From the NCBI RefSeq assembly GCF_000699445.3, contig NC_067196.1:27607116-27671115 (forward strand): a stretch of DNA of 64,000 nt. The letters are read 5' to 3'. Source of the DNA: Schistosoma haematobium (taxonomy: Eukaryota > Platyhelminthes > Trematoda > Strigeidida > Schistosomatidae). The notes under the pieces are model-generated. The model saw nothing but the letters and a program-made list of their open reading frames with translations. It had not been told where the DNA came from and searched no databases. Within the stretch, counting starts at the first letter, position 1, and the number at the start of each line of letters is the position of its first letter. A program made the translations under genes and the position numbers. Shown piece after piece: positions 23,733 through 33,409 of this stretch.

Positions 23733-26700
23733 AAGTAGTCATTTGCAGTGTTTCACACAATCATTTTCACTCTATGATCACGAAATAAGATTTTTCTCAA
23801 TGATTTTATGGGTCTTGACTTTCATAAACAAGTTCCCTCACTACTCTTTTTACGTGATACAAAATACAAGTCATTCACTTTTGGACTTTCCACAGAAAAC
23901 CGAAACACACTCTTGATTTTGATCGGTTCATTTCTATTATTATAGCTATACCAGTATTTCTTTTTACTGAGAAAGATTCAATGCAAGTATATGATAAGAT
24001 TATGACTTTCGTTTCACATGTGTTTGACAATGTAGACAAGTTTCACAATATAGCAACTGATAGTTTCAATGGAATTCACTTGATCATATATCCTAAATGA
24101 ATCTTTTTAACAAATCGATTCTGGTACTTTTATAAGTAAAACTGATTGATGGATGTTTTTATTTTATCATAAATGGTTTATAGTTGTTTAAAAAAATAAT
24201 TTTTAATTCACTGTATTGAATTTTGTTATAACTATTAACTCATCTGAGAATTTAACTTTTCCAGCCTCTCGGGTTCCGTAAGCACAAGTATACACCACTT
24301 AATAATAAAACAAAATTCTCATAGTAATGTGGATTTTTTTTGTTCTATTAATATTGATAATGAAAGTGTATATTATCTCTTCTTTTACGATCGATTTCAT
24401 ATTTATTGATTTTATTTGACCTTAAACATATATATTTCTTGATTTGGTTATGTATACAGCTTACCACGTAATAGATATTCAGCAATCAGCAATCACAATT
24501 AAAATTCACTGACTTACTTTTACCACTTACCGGTGAAAAATAAATTCTGGTTTAGATCACTGCGGTAAAACCTGGGATTAGCTAAACCTGTAACATTAAA
24601 AACTAACTATATAATCGTTTAACCCTCTCAGTTTGATTATCGAGAAATTTTGTTTTGTATCAATAGATCGTTTAGTTTAAACGTTAGTAAAACTAGACTT
24701 TAATGTCTGTTATTGGTACTACTACCAATTTTAGTCTGGTTAACATTTTAGTTCGACTATTTTGGCGAATAAATTAAACTACATTGAAACTTTTTAAGGA
24801 TTGCATATGAATATACACTTTGGTGTGGGATAATGGATCTTGTATACATTTACTTCAAGGATGTATAAGTAGTGCAGATTTTTATAGAAGTTTTAAGAAG
24901 ATTAAACTATATGGTTGTTGACAATGTTTCGTTTAACAATAATTTTCTTTTCTATATGTTTAACAATGTAATATATGTTACACCTTGATACAATTGTGAT
25001 AGTCAGCTCTAATATCCAATTAACCAAATTTTGTTGATATTCAAGGAAGTATTTTAATCATGTATGAAATTATAGACTCGGTCATCTTTCGTGCTTCTAT
25101 AGTCACATATATAAAAAAAGCGATCAACATTACATGTTTTTGAAAGCTCCAGTGAATTCATTGTAGTTTACATGTTCTTGAAAATTTGTTAAAGGTGTTC
25201 GTTACAAACTAATCTCAGTTGGGCTGTCACTAAAAATGAGAAAAGATTGGGCTACTGTCTCATCATAGTATGGGGTTGCTCAGTAATATATAGTCACGAC
25301 CTTGCCATAGATCGGATTCAAGACCTGGACAAACGCTTAGACAGTCAAACCACTGGATTTACGTTCAATGCTACAGGTTTTGAACTTCAATAAATATGCA
25401 ATAAAGCGAGATCATTAAAGGGATCTGAAGACAATTTAGCTATTTACGAACTCCATGAGCTATAATTTTTCACTGAAAATTCAGGAGCTTATCCAAAATT
25501 CAGTTACTATTAAAATGAGTGTCGTAGCGTAGAGGAGTCCTATATTAGGGCAAAACAACTGGCCAACGCTCTCTGGTTTTCAGTAACACTACGACTGAGA
25601 TTAGTCTACGATGAATACCTTCTACAAATCTCCACCAAACCACATCATATAGACTAAGAAAAAGGTAAATAATAGCCATAAAATTACATACAAAATCTAA
25701 GCATACTATGAAATTCTTTGTCTTCAGCTTGCAGTTTTATATCATGCTTCCGCTTGTATTCAAATCTTAATCAATCCACCATATATGTGGAGTCCATATT
25801 ACGTGAATAAAAATGGGGAAAGTGCTATGCAACTAGCTGAACAACAAGGATGTTTTAAATTGCAATATATAATGGCAGCAAATTCACCAGAAAATTTTTT
25901 TGTTACTCCTGAATTCTCACTCCGATCAGTTTCATCGCTTTTAATTTATCCACAAGCATTCATTACAGAACCATTTTCTTATAGTGAGGTAAGTAGTAAA
26001 TTATTTTAATCAATGCATTTCAGTATATTTGTTTTTATTCTTCACTTATTCAAAAATTTAGATAATGAAAATAGATTACAATAGTTGAAATCATGAGTCA
26101 ATTGAAGCTAGACCACCATGGGAAACCTGGAAGCACTGGACAGCCGTTTCGTCCTAGTATGGGACTCCTCAGAAGGGCTCATCCACGAGTCCGCCTCTCG
26201 AGATTCGAACCTAGAGCCTATCAGTCTCGCGCGAGAGTACTTAACCACTAGACCACTGAGTCGGCATTCAACTTCAACTAATCCAAGGAATTGAGCGACA
26301 CATCCACCATTGTCTTCAGTGGGCTGATATCTCACAGCAGACCTGGTTGAACTCCACTGGACACTGCTTCTCACTAGAACATGATTTTAACTACTGAAAT
26401 TACTAAAATCTCCACAAAACCCCTTCTGAAAATAGATTAATTTGTTTAGAATCAAATTTGTAAATTTTCGAAAATTATAATTTTTATTCCATTTTCTTAA
26501 CAGGCTATTGATAATATAAAAAAAATAAATAGATGAGATGAATGGTTAACCATCAAGTTCTTAATTAACAATTAAATTGTTCGATATATACTACGTTTTA
26601 ATGAAAAGTCTCAAATACTTATTTGATCCTTTCTGGCAAATATAATACAACAAGAATAATATTAAATTGTGTCACATCGATAATATTTACTTTATTATTC

Positions 26701-28693
26701 AGCATAAAAAGTAACTTTTTCACTGGTCAAATTTTAATGGCAAATTACGAAAGTTAACCGGGTCTGTTGTGAGATAGTAACTCACTGAAGACATTGGTGG
26801 ATGTGTCGCTCAATTCCTTGGATTAGTTGAAGTTGAATGCCGACTCAGTGGTCTAGTGGTTAAGTACTCTCGCGCGAGACTGATAGGCTCTAGGTTCGAA
26901 TCTCGAGAGGCGGACTCGTGGATGAGCCCTTCTGAGGAGTCCCATACTAGGACGAAACGGCTGTCCAGTGCTTCCAGGTTTCCCATGGTGGTCTAGCTTC
27001 AACTGACTCATGATCTCAACTATTGGAATTATAATTGTATTGAGGTACTACTCAATGTTTTATTAGTTAAGTCATTCCTAAACGTATTGGTTAATAAACA
27101 CCGTTATCTACTTTATCCAGGTTTATCTTTCCCTTCAGGCTGTATGAACATATGATCTGAAAATAATAATTTAAAATCCATTCCATACATATCTGTCACT
27201 GGATCTGTTCAAAAGAGCTACTAATTAAAACCACTGATTCTGCCGTATTTTTTATTTCACAGAGAACATCCAGCAGAATTATGGGTATGAGCTACTAACA
27301 ATTTAATAAAACCCCTTTGAGTTACTTGTCCCCATAATGATTCACGGAGTTTGTCTCACTTTTATCACAAATAATATCGTTTATATTGGATGTGTACTCT
27401 ATCAATTAATGTACAACTTTGAAATAAGTTTGAGAATTATGAATTATATAAGTTTAATAGAACAGAACAGGATTCGATCATAGGTGTCTACGAAGCGTTA
27501 CTCGTGTATTTCGAGACCATGGAGTAAACAATGCTTGGATTAAGAATATAGTATTAGGCAAAGATAGACAATCGGTTGAAAGTAGTGAATCTTTATCAAC
27601 TGAAGTGGGTGGAATATGTGTTACGTATGTTCAACCACCCCCTACCTCTACGGGCATTGTTTTCTGGTGCAGGAGCAGGCTGGAAGAAAGCTAGGGGCGG
27701 ACAAAACAGAACATGCCATCAGTTCATGAAGTCACTGATAATTCCACTAGGCTATGTTAATAAATACAGACTATCTGGTTGAGGTCAGCATGATTATCGT
27801 AACTATTAGTTAGAGACTTTGAATTACATGACTCAAAATAGTTTGCAATTGAGCAGGTGCATCTATTTTTTGTCTTCTCTCAAATACTGAGGTTGTAAAT
27901 TCCTCATGACATTTCTTTGTATTTTTATTTCACTAATTCATATTTTCTTGAATCGTATCTTCGATGTCTTGTCCTTTTAATCACCACTGATATTGTCCTT
28001 ACCTCTACTAATCTGGGATTTGGCCTAACAATATTTCTATGTTAATAGAGAATGGCAACTTGAACTGGAGTACATACGTACAGATTATATTTTGTGAATG
28101 ACCGAGAACAGAATGCCTGTTTACTTGATGAAATTTTGAGTTTTAATCATTTTTTTAAAAAAATTTAATAGCTTTTCAATTGGAGTAACTATGATGTTAT
28201 GCCTGGTAGTGCAGTTGAATACCTGAACAATAGAATAATTGGTCAATATAGATCAGTTCATAATTTATCATTGCTTTTTGAATTGATAATTGCAACTCCA
28301 GAAATTTGTCCTACAATATTATCAGATATAAATGAAATACGTAAAATATTAAATGATATTAAGAAATATTATGAAAATTATAATAGAACATTAGATGATA
28401 AATGCCGATATGCTATGGAACTGCATTTTTTAACTATTTTTTCTGAACATATGACAGTAACGCATAAATGGGAAGAAATATGGAATAGATTATTTTATAC
28501 GTGGTTATTTTATCGTACAGTAATTAAAAATAAAAAGAATATCAAATGGAATGACATCAATACTTACATGTACATTCAACAACCATTTGAATTACAAGCT
28601 ATTTGTCGTATTTCATTGAGAAGATATGCAGTAAAACAAACAGGTATTTTGAAGAAAAAAAAATATTATTACCGGTATTTCTCATTAAAGTGA
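22661..28693 (+). CDS. Ankyrin-repeat and SOCS-box-like protein, paralogue 1
   Basis: Three exons, all phase 0: 22661-22891, 25728-25988 and 28172-28693 (TGA); 337 aa. The first ATG in frame is at 22661. The exon 1/2 junction falls inside an ankyrin repeat and restores ENLLH-LAVLYHASACIQIL (residues 73-92). A second ankyrin-like unit, NKNGESAMQLAEQQGCFKLQ, follows at about 103-122. The C-terminus has a SOCS-box-like BC motif, PFELQAICRISLRRY (about 302-316), then a Lys/Tyr-rich tail. Ankyrin-SOCS proteins bind elongin B/C through this box and present substrates to a cullin ubiquitin ligase. The gene at 52637-42163 is its paralogue. Intron 2 holds two hammerhead SINEs and an RTE fragment. The exon set is convincing; the exact SOCS assignment is less so. 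Confidence 0.72.
23671..23730. repeat. (TA)30 microsatellite
   Basis: Sixty bases of perfect TA dinucleotide in intron 1 of the ankyrin/SOCS gene. The Ile/Tyr-repeat frame over it is spurious. Confidence 0.95.
25270..25620. repeat. Degenerate SINE pieces with hammerhead-like remnant
   Basis: At 25305-25375 the minus strand looks tRNA-derived (CCAGTGGTTTGACTGTCTAAGC, split as CCAGTGGTTTG and ACTGTCTAAGC, plus CTTGAATCCG). At 25533-25570 the plus strand reads GAGGAGTCCTATATTAGGGC then AAAACAACTGG, a decayed version of the hammerhead segment at 26932-26965. Opposite orientation implies two separate old insertions. Confidence 0.45.
26079..26396 (-). mobile_element. tRNA-headed SINE with hammerhead ribozyme (Sm-alpha-like), minus copy
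   Basis: On the minus strand: tRNA-like head with A box TGGTCTAGTGG and B box GGTTCGAATCT, then a hammerhead segment (CTGAGGA at 26172-26166, GTCC/GGAC stem II, GAAAC at 26150-26146), then a 3' part. Identical over roughly 200 bp to the plus-strand copy at 26756-27025. The ends 26079-26095 and 26380-26396 are inverted repeats of each other (15 of 17 bases). Lies in intron 2 of the ankyrin/SOCS gene. Confidence 0.8.
26120..26185 (-). ncRNA. Hammerhead ribozyme sequence in SINE (minus copy)
   Basis: Same sequence as at 26920-26977 on the opposite strand, with the same core, stem II and loop. Confidence 0.6.
26756..27025 (+). mobile_element. tRNA-headed SINE with hammerhead ribozyme (Sm-alpha-like), plus copy
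   Basis: A box at 26849-26859 fits TRGYNNANNGG fully; B box at 26893-26903 matches 10 of 11 positions of GGTTCGANTCC. The hammerhead segment follows (26920-26977). The 3' end CATGATCTCAACTATTG corresponds to the end of the inverted copy, but the 5' terminal part seen there is absent, so this copy is 5'-truncated at about 26756. Polymerase III would be expected to transcribe such elements; no terminator was assigned. Confidence 0.8.
26920..26977 (+). ncRNA. Hammerhead ribozyme sequence in SINE
   Basis: Core CTGAGGA (26932-26938, fits CUGANGA), stem II GTCC...GGAC with a 7-nt loop, GAAA (26954-26957), then ACGGCTGTC with the predicted cleavage after the final GUC. Distal stem I may form from GGA/TCC and AGC/GCT. 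Stem III would be only about two base pairs, as in other retroelement hammerheads that act as dimers. Proximal stem I pairing is poor, so activity is uncertain. Confidence 0.6.
27475..28105 (+). mobile_element. RTE 3' fragment, decayed
   Basis: The 27576-27782 frame (GWKKARGGQNRTCHQFMKSL) and the following LETL...SRCIYFLSSLKY match the C-terminal RT domain of the copy ending at 9260. The 3' UTR runs to about 28105. Frames are broken. Sits immediately before the last exon of the ankyrin/SOCS gene, so that intron's 3' end is partly retroelement. Confidence 0.65.
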
Positions 28694-28879
28694 TATTTAA
28701 TGATTAGGATACCATTTATATAAAAGTGAATCTATCTTAGAAATTATAATCTTTTCAACTAACTCCGAGTTAAAAAAAAATGGATATTAGTCATTATCTA
28801 GTAGTTGATTTTCATCACTGATTAACCTCAATTATAGTACTTTTAACAAACAAGAAGCAATAGATAGTCCTTTCATTTT

Positions 28880-29000
28880 AGTGTGGAATTCCATAGCTGT
28901 GTGCGACTATGATCCTGTCAATTGTTGAACTCAAAACTTCCATGTCTGACTGTAACCGTCTAACCTGTAGACCACTAAATTGGGAACTCAATGCACCAAA
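28880..29000 (-). repeat. tRNA-like SINE remnant
   Basis: The minus strand reads TTTAGTGGTCTACAGGTTAG then GTTTTGAGTTCAAC, resembling decayed A and B boxes. Low certainty. Confidence 0.35.
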
Positions 29001-29541
29001 TTTCATACTTCAGTCAATTCGTCATTTGGCAAATTCACTACCCAGTATCATTAGTGGCAACTGTCTCACTCCCAACATTACCAATCAATATCCTTTTATC
29101 AATACTTTTTTCTTATGTATGTAGATTTGGACATTTAATCTTAACTTACTGGTCATTGAAATTATACTCCCCGCTAATAAAATGCCCTGGACAAAATCAT
29201 TTCTATTTGCCTCTATGTGAAGTTGTACAAGTTCTTATATTTTAATTAATATCAAAATGTTGTTGAACGAAACACCGACTCAGTAGACAATTACGGCTAA
29301 ATTGCAATAATAATGTCACTCCTTTAAATTTTACTTCCTAATCATGTTGGATAACTCCGCCCGGAGTCCCTCCGGGGGCTACTGCCGGTCCCAAGCCCGG
29401 ATAAAGGAGGAGGGTTGGGCATGGGGTTAGCGTCCCCATCCCGTAGAAAACTAACTCGCTAAAAAAACGCTAACCAGAAAAAATTATTCGAACTCTTTAA
29501 ACTCTGCCCTGGGAGTCAGAAAGTCTTCTTTTAGAAAAACT

Positions 29542-30873
29542 ATGACGCCTCATGATGAAAGCCGAATTCCTTCGGAAGTCACGAGGCCGATGCCCCCTCT
29601 GACAATCAGAGCAACCATTTATTTAGGTACATGGAATGTTCGTACAATGTGGGACACCGGAAGAGCCTTCCAGATTGTTGCAGAAATGAGAAGATACAAC
29701 CTAGAGGTACTTGGGATCAGTGAAACACATTGGACACAAGTTGGACAACAACGACTAACTACAGGAGAGCTCCTGTTATACTCCGGCCATGAAGAAGAAA
29801 ATGCACCACATACACAAGGAGTTGCATTGATGCTGTCCAAACAAGCGCAAAATGCGCTTATAGGATGGGAATCTCATGGACCAAGGATCATCAAAGCCTC
29901 GTTTAAAACAAAGAAAGAGGGCATTTCAATGAACATCATCCAATGCTATGCACCTACCAACGACTACAATGAAGACGCTGAAGATCAATTCTACAATAGG
30001 CTGCAGTTAATAGTCGAGAAGTGCCCAACAAAGGACCTGACCATTCTGATGGGAGATTTCAACGCCAAGGTTGGAACGGACAACACTGGATATGAAGACA
30101 TCATGGGACGACACGGACTGGGAGAAAGAAACGAAAATGGTGAGAGATTTGCAAATCTATGTGCCTTCAATAAGCTGGTCATAGGCGGCACCATATTCCC
30201 ACATAAACGCATACACAAAACCACATGGACTTCACCGGATCACTCTACACAAAACCAAATCGACCATATTTGCATCAACAAAACGTTCAGGAGGACTATA
30301 GAGGACGTGAGAACCAAGAGAGGAGCTGATATAGCATCAGATCATCACTTACTGGTCGCCAAGATGAAATTGAAACTCAAGAAGCACTGGACAGCGGGGC
30401 GGACAACATCACAGGATTCTAGTACGGGTTTTCTTTGGGATACTGACAAACTCAACAAATTCAAGATAGACCTCAGCAACAAGTTCCAGGCCTTTCATGA
30501 TCTACTCAATGGAGAAGGAACTACTGTGGAGAGCAACTGGAAGGGAATCAAAGAGGCAATCACTTCAACATGTCATGAGGTCCTGGGTCACAAGAAGCAC
30601 CACCACAAGGAATGGATCACTGTTGGTACACTGGATAAGATTCAAGAAAGGAGGAACAAGAAGGCAGCGATCAATACCAGCCGAACAAGAGCAGAAAAAG
30701 CCAAGGCACAAGCTGAATACACGGGAATAAACAAACAAGTGAAGAGGAGCATCAGAACCGACAAACGTAAATATGTGGAAGATTTAGCAACGACGGCGGA
30801 AAAGGCTGCAAGAGAAGGAAACATGAGACAATTGTATGACACGACAATCGCCTCAAACCAGAACGACCAGTGA
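29542..30873 (+). CDS. RTE endonuclease domain (N-terminal part of a frameshifted ORF)
   Basis: 443 aa from the ATG at 29542. Apurinic-type endonuclease with all usual landmarks: [13 protein letters not shown] near residue 30, LGISETHW near 57, [17 protein letters not shown] near 176, [10 protein letters not shown], and [11 protein letters not shown] near 270. A Lys/Arg-rich linker follows. The frame ends at TGA 30871-30873 because of a frameshift near 30855; the continuation [10 protein letters not shown] is in the next frame. Such proteins nick the target site to prime reverse transcription. Endonuclease residues look intact. Confidence 0.85.
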   Translation: MTPHDESRIPSEVTRPMPPLTIRATIYLGTWNVRTMWDTGRAFQIVAEMRRYNLEVLGISETHWTQVGQQRLTTGELLLYSGHEEENAPHTQGVALMLSKQAQNALIGWESHGPRIIKASFKTKKEGISMNIIQCYAPTNDYNEDAEDQFYNRLQLIVEKCPTKDLTILMGDFNAKVGTDNTGYEDIMGRHGLGERNENGERFANLCAFNKLVIGGTIFPHKRIHKTTWTSPDHSTQNQIDHICINKTFRRTIEDVRTKRGADIASDHHLLVAKMKLKLKKHWTAGRTTSQDSSTGFLWDTDKLNKFKIDLSNKFQAFHDLLNGEGTTVESNWKGIKEAITSTCHEVLGHKKHHHKEWITVGTLDKIQERRNKKAAINTSRTRAEKAKAQAEYTGINKQVKRSIRTDKRKYVEDLATTAEKAAREGNMRQLYDTTIASNQNDQ

Positions 30874-32534
30874 AAAGCAAGGAAGGCGAGGTAATCACCA
30901 ACATTGAAGAGCAACAAAACAGGTGGGCAGAACACTTCAAAGAACTCTTGAATCGACCAGCCCCACTGAACCCACCCAACATCGAAGCAGCACCCACGGA
31001 CCTCCCAATCAATGTTGGCCCACCAACAATTGAAGAAATCAGCATGGCCATCAGACAAATCAAGAGTGGCAAAGCAGCAGGACCGGACAACATCCCAGCA
31101 GAGGCACTAAAAGCAGACGTAGCGGCAACTGCAAGGATACTCCACATTCTCTTCAATAAGATTTGGGATGAGGAACAAGTACCAACAGACTGGAAAGAAG
31201 GACTTCTGATCAAAATACCGAAGAAAGGCGATCTCAGCAAGTGTGATAACTACAGGGGCATCACTCTTCTCTCAATACCGGGAAAAGTCTTCAACATGGT
31301 ATTGTTAAACAGGATGAAGGACTGCGTAGACGCCCAACTTCGTGACCAACAGGCAGGATTCCGTAAGGATAGATCGTGTACAGACCAAATCGCAACTCTA
31401 CGGATCATTGTGAAACAATCAATTGAATGGAATTCATCACTCTACATCAACTTCATTGACTACGAAAAGGCATTTGATAGCGTGGACAGAACAACACTAT
31501 GGAAACATCTTCAAAACTACGGCGTGCCTCAGAAGATAGTCAATATCATACAGAACTCATATGATGGATTACACTGCAAAATCGTGCATGGAGGACAGTT
31601 GACAAAGTCGTTCAAAGTGAAGACCGGTGTCAGGCAAGGTTGCTTACTCTCACCCTTTCTCTTTCTCCTGGTGATCGACTGGATCATGAAGACGTCAACG
31701 TCTGAAGGAAAGCGCGGGATACAATGGACATCTAAGATGCAGTTGGATGATCTAGACTTCGCAGACGATCTGGCCCTTCTATCCCAAACGCAACAACAGA
31801 TGCAGGAGAAGACAAACAGTGTGGCAGCAGCAATAGGTCTCAATATACACAAAGGGAAAAGCAGGATTCTCCGATACAACACAGAATGCACCAATCCAAT
31901 CACAACTGACGGAGAAGATTTGGAAGATGTAAAAACCTTTACGTATTTGGGCAGCATCATTGATGAACAGGGTGGATCTGATGCAGATGTGAAGGCGCGG
32001 ATCGGCAAAGCAAGAGCAGCATATTTACAACTGAGGAACATCTGGAACTCAAAGCAACTGTCAACCAACACCAAGGTCAGGATTTTCAATACAAATGTCA
32101 AGACAGTTCTACTGTATGGGGCAGAAACCTGGAGAACTACAAAAGCCATCATCCAGAAAATACAGGTGTTTATTAACAATTGTCTACGCAAAATACTTCA
32201 GATCCATTGGCCGGACACTATTAGCAACAACGTACTGTGGGAGAGAACAAACCAGATCCCAGTGGAGGAAGAAATCAGGAAGAAGCGCTGGAAGTGGATA
32301 GGACACACATTGAGGAAAGCACCCAACTGCGTCACAAGACAAGCCCTCACATGGAATCCTGAAGGTCAAAGGAAAAGAGGAAGACCAAAGAACACATAAC
32401 GCCGAGAAATGGAGATAGACATGAGAAAAATGAACAAGAATTGGATGGAACTAGAAAAGAAGGCCCAGGACAGAGTGGGTTGGAGAATGCTGGTCAGCGG
32501 CCTATGCTCCATTGGGAGTAACAGGCGTAAGTAA
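30870..32534 (+). pseudogene. RTE reverse transcriptase (C-terminal part, one internal stop)
   Basis: Frame open 30870-32399, with the upstream frameshift removing its natural start. RT blocks: [93 protein letters not shown] (catalytic FADD). The C-terminal domain includes [17 protein letters not shown] and [15 protein letters not shown] at 32397-32399 replaces the expected Trp; the frame then stays open ([15 protein letters not shown]...) to TAA 32532-32534 in the GTAA tail. Only two lesions in the whole element. Confidence 0.85.
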
Positions 32535-32559
32535 GTAAGTAAGTAATCATGTTGGATAC

Positions 32560-33220
32560 ATTAAGGTAATTGGCAATTACTGAAGAAAATTTATCGTTAT
32601 CAGTCCAAGAAGCAGGTGTGTCCTAACGCTACTTATTGTAGTGCTTCAAATAAATCACTTTCCTTAACGAGAATTTTTGTAGTTTATTATCTGCTTAATA
32701 AACTTGGTACAACAGGACGCTCAAAAATACCCCATAGAAAACCGAACAACAACAGTGTGAGAAAATATAAGCCACAAAAGTCTTATAATAAATCAGATAT
32801 ATAAACAAACGAGAATAGTGCTTATTAAAATAGACAATTCAACTAACAAAATATTCAAAGCAGGTTTCATCCAGGTAAAAAAGTCCATTTTACGTTTTTG
32901 AAGAATGTAGTGAAAAACAAAATCATGATCTTCACTGACTACTATTTTGAGATGTTTGAATAATGTTCCAGGTCGCGGATTTGGACCAACTTTCAGGGTC
33001 TATCCAGACTATCATAGTAAAACAACAGGTCTAAAACTAACACAGCTATATTTCATGCCGCAAACTGGTCACTTTATATGATATTAGAACATAAGCGTTA
33101 AATTCATCATGATATATACCCTAATGAATATGATTGATTTGAACAATCAGTTGTGTCACAAAACAGGTCTTAGGTATTTCTATGTGATACATATTTCTTA
33201 ACGGCAGAATTCGGAAGCTG
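32560..33220. other. Intergenic DNA, nothing recognised
   Basis: AT-rich; short frames only, none with family features. Confidence 0.35.
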
Positions 33221-33224
33221 TTGA

Positions 33225-33405
33225 CACCAATAGGTGATGTCCACTAACTAGATCAAAGCAATCCATCTAACAGACATAACCAGAGATAGATGGTGGCTAG
33301 CATTTTGATCTAGCATGTGCGTTTCGTCTTATTTGGGACTCGAACCCAGGTCCATTCGCTTCGAACACCATCGCCTTATTTACTTAGCTTATCCATCTTT
33401 GCTTA
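33225..33405 (-). repeat. Degenerate Sm-alpha-like SINE with partial hammerhead
   Basis: The minus strand reads GGGTTCGAGTCCC followed at once by AAATAAGACGAAACGC. The first part is a B box; the overlapping second part is hammerhead stem II plus GAAAC, as in GAGTCCCAAATAGGACGAAAC of schistosome hammerheads. CUGAUGA is absent. The downstream part includes CTAGCCACCATCTATCTC. Confidence 0.55.
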
Positions 33406-33409
33406 TAAT

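Larger units (their letters stand above)
29354..32543 (+). mobile_element. RTE-clade retrotransposon (SR2-like), near-intact copy D
   Basis: About 3.19 kb flanked by a perfect 15-bp direct repeat TAATCATGTTGGATA (29339-29353 and 32544-32558); the first three bases of the right copy may belong to the tail. GC-rich 5' leader (29354-29541), endonuclease-RT frame, then a tail of (GTAA)n right after the stop, so there is almost no 3' UTR. A different RTE family from the copies at 5.6, 38 and 44 kb. The perfect duplication implies a fairly recent insertion. Confidence 0.9.

Noticed and set aside
23650..23916. Open frame with an Ile/Tyr run
   Set aside because: It is the translation of the (TA)30 microsatellite inside an intron.
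26893..26903. True tRNA gene
   Set aside because: A and B boxes are present but the sequence does not close into a cloverleaf with an anticodon; it belongs to a repeated SINE.
31529..32191. 220-aa minus-strand frame
   Set aside because: Antisense shadow of the RTE reverse transcriptase.
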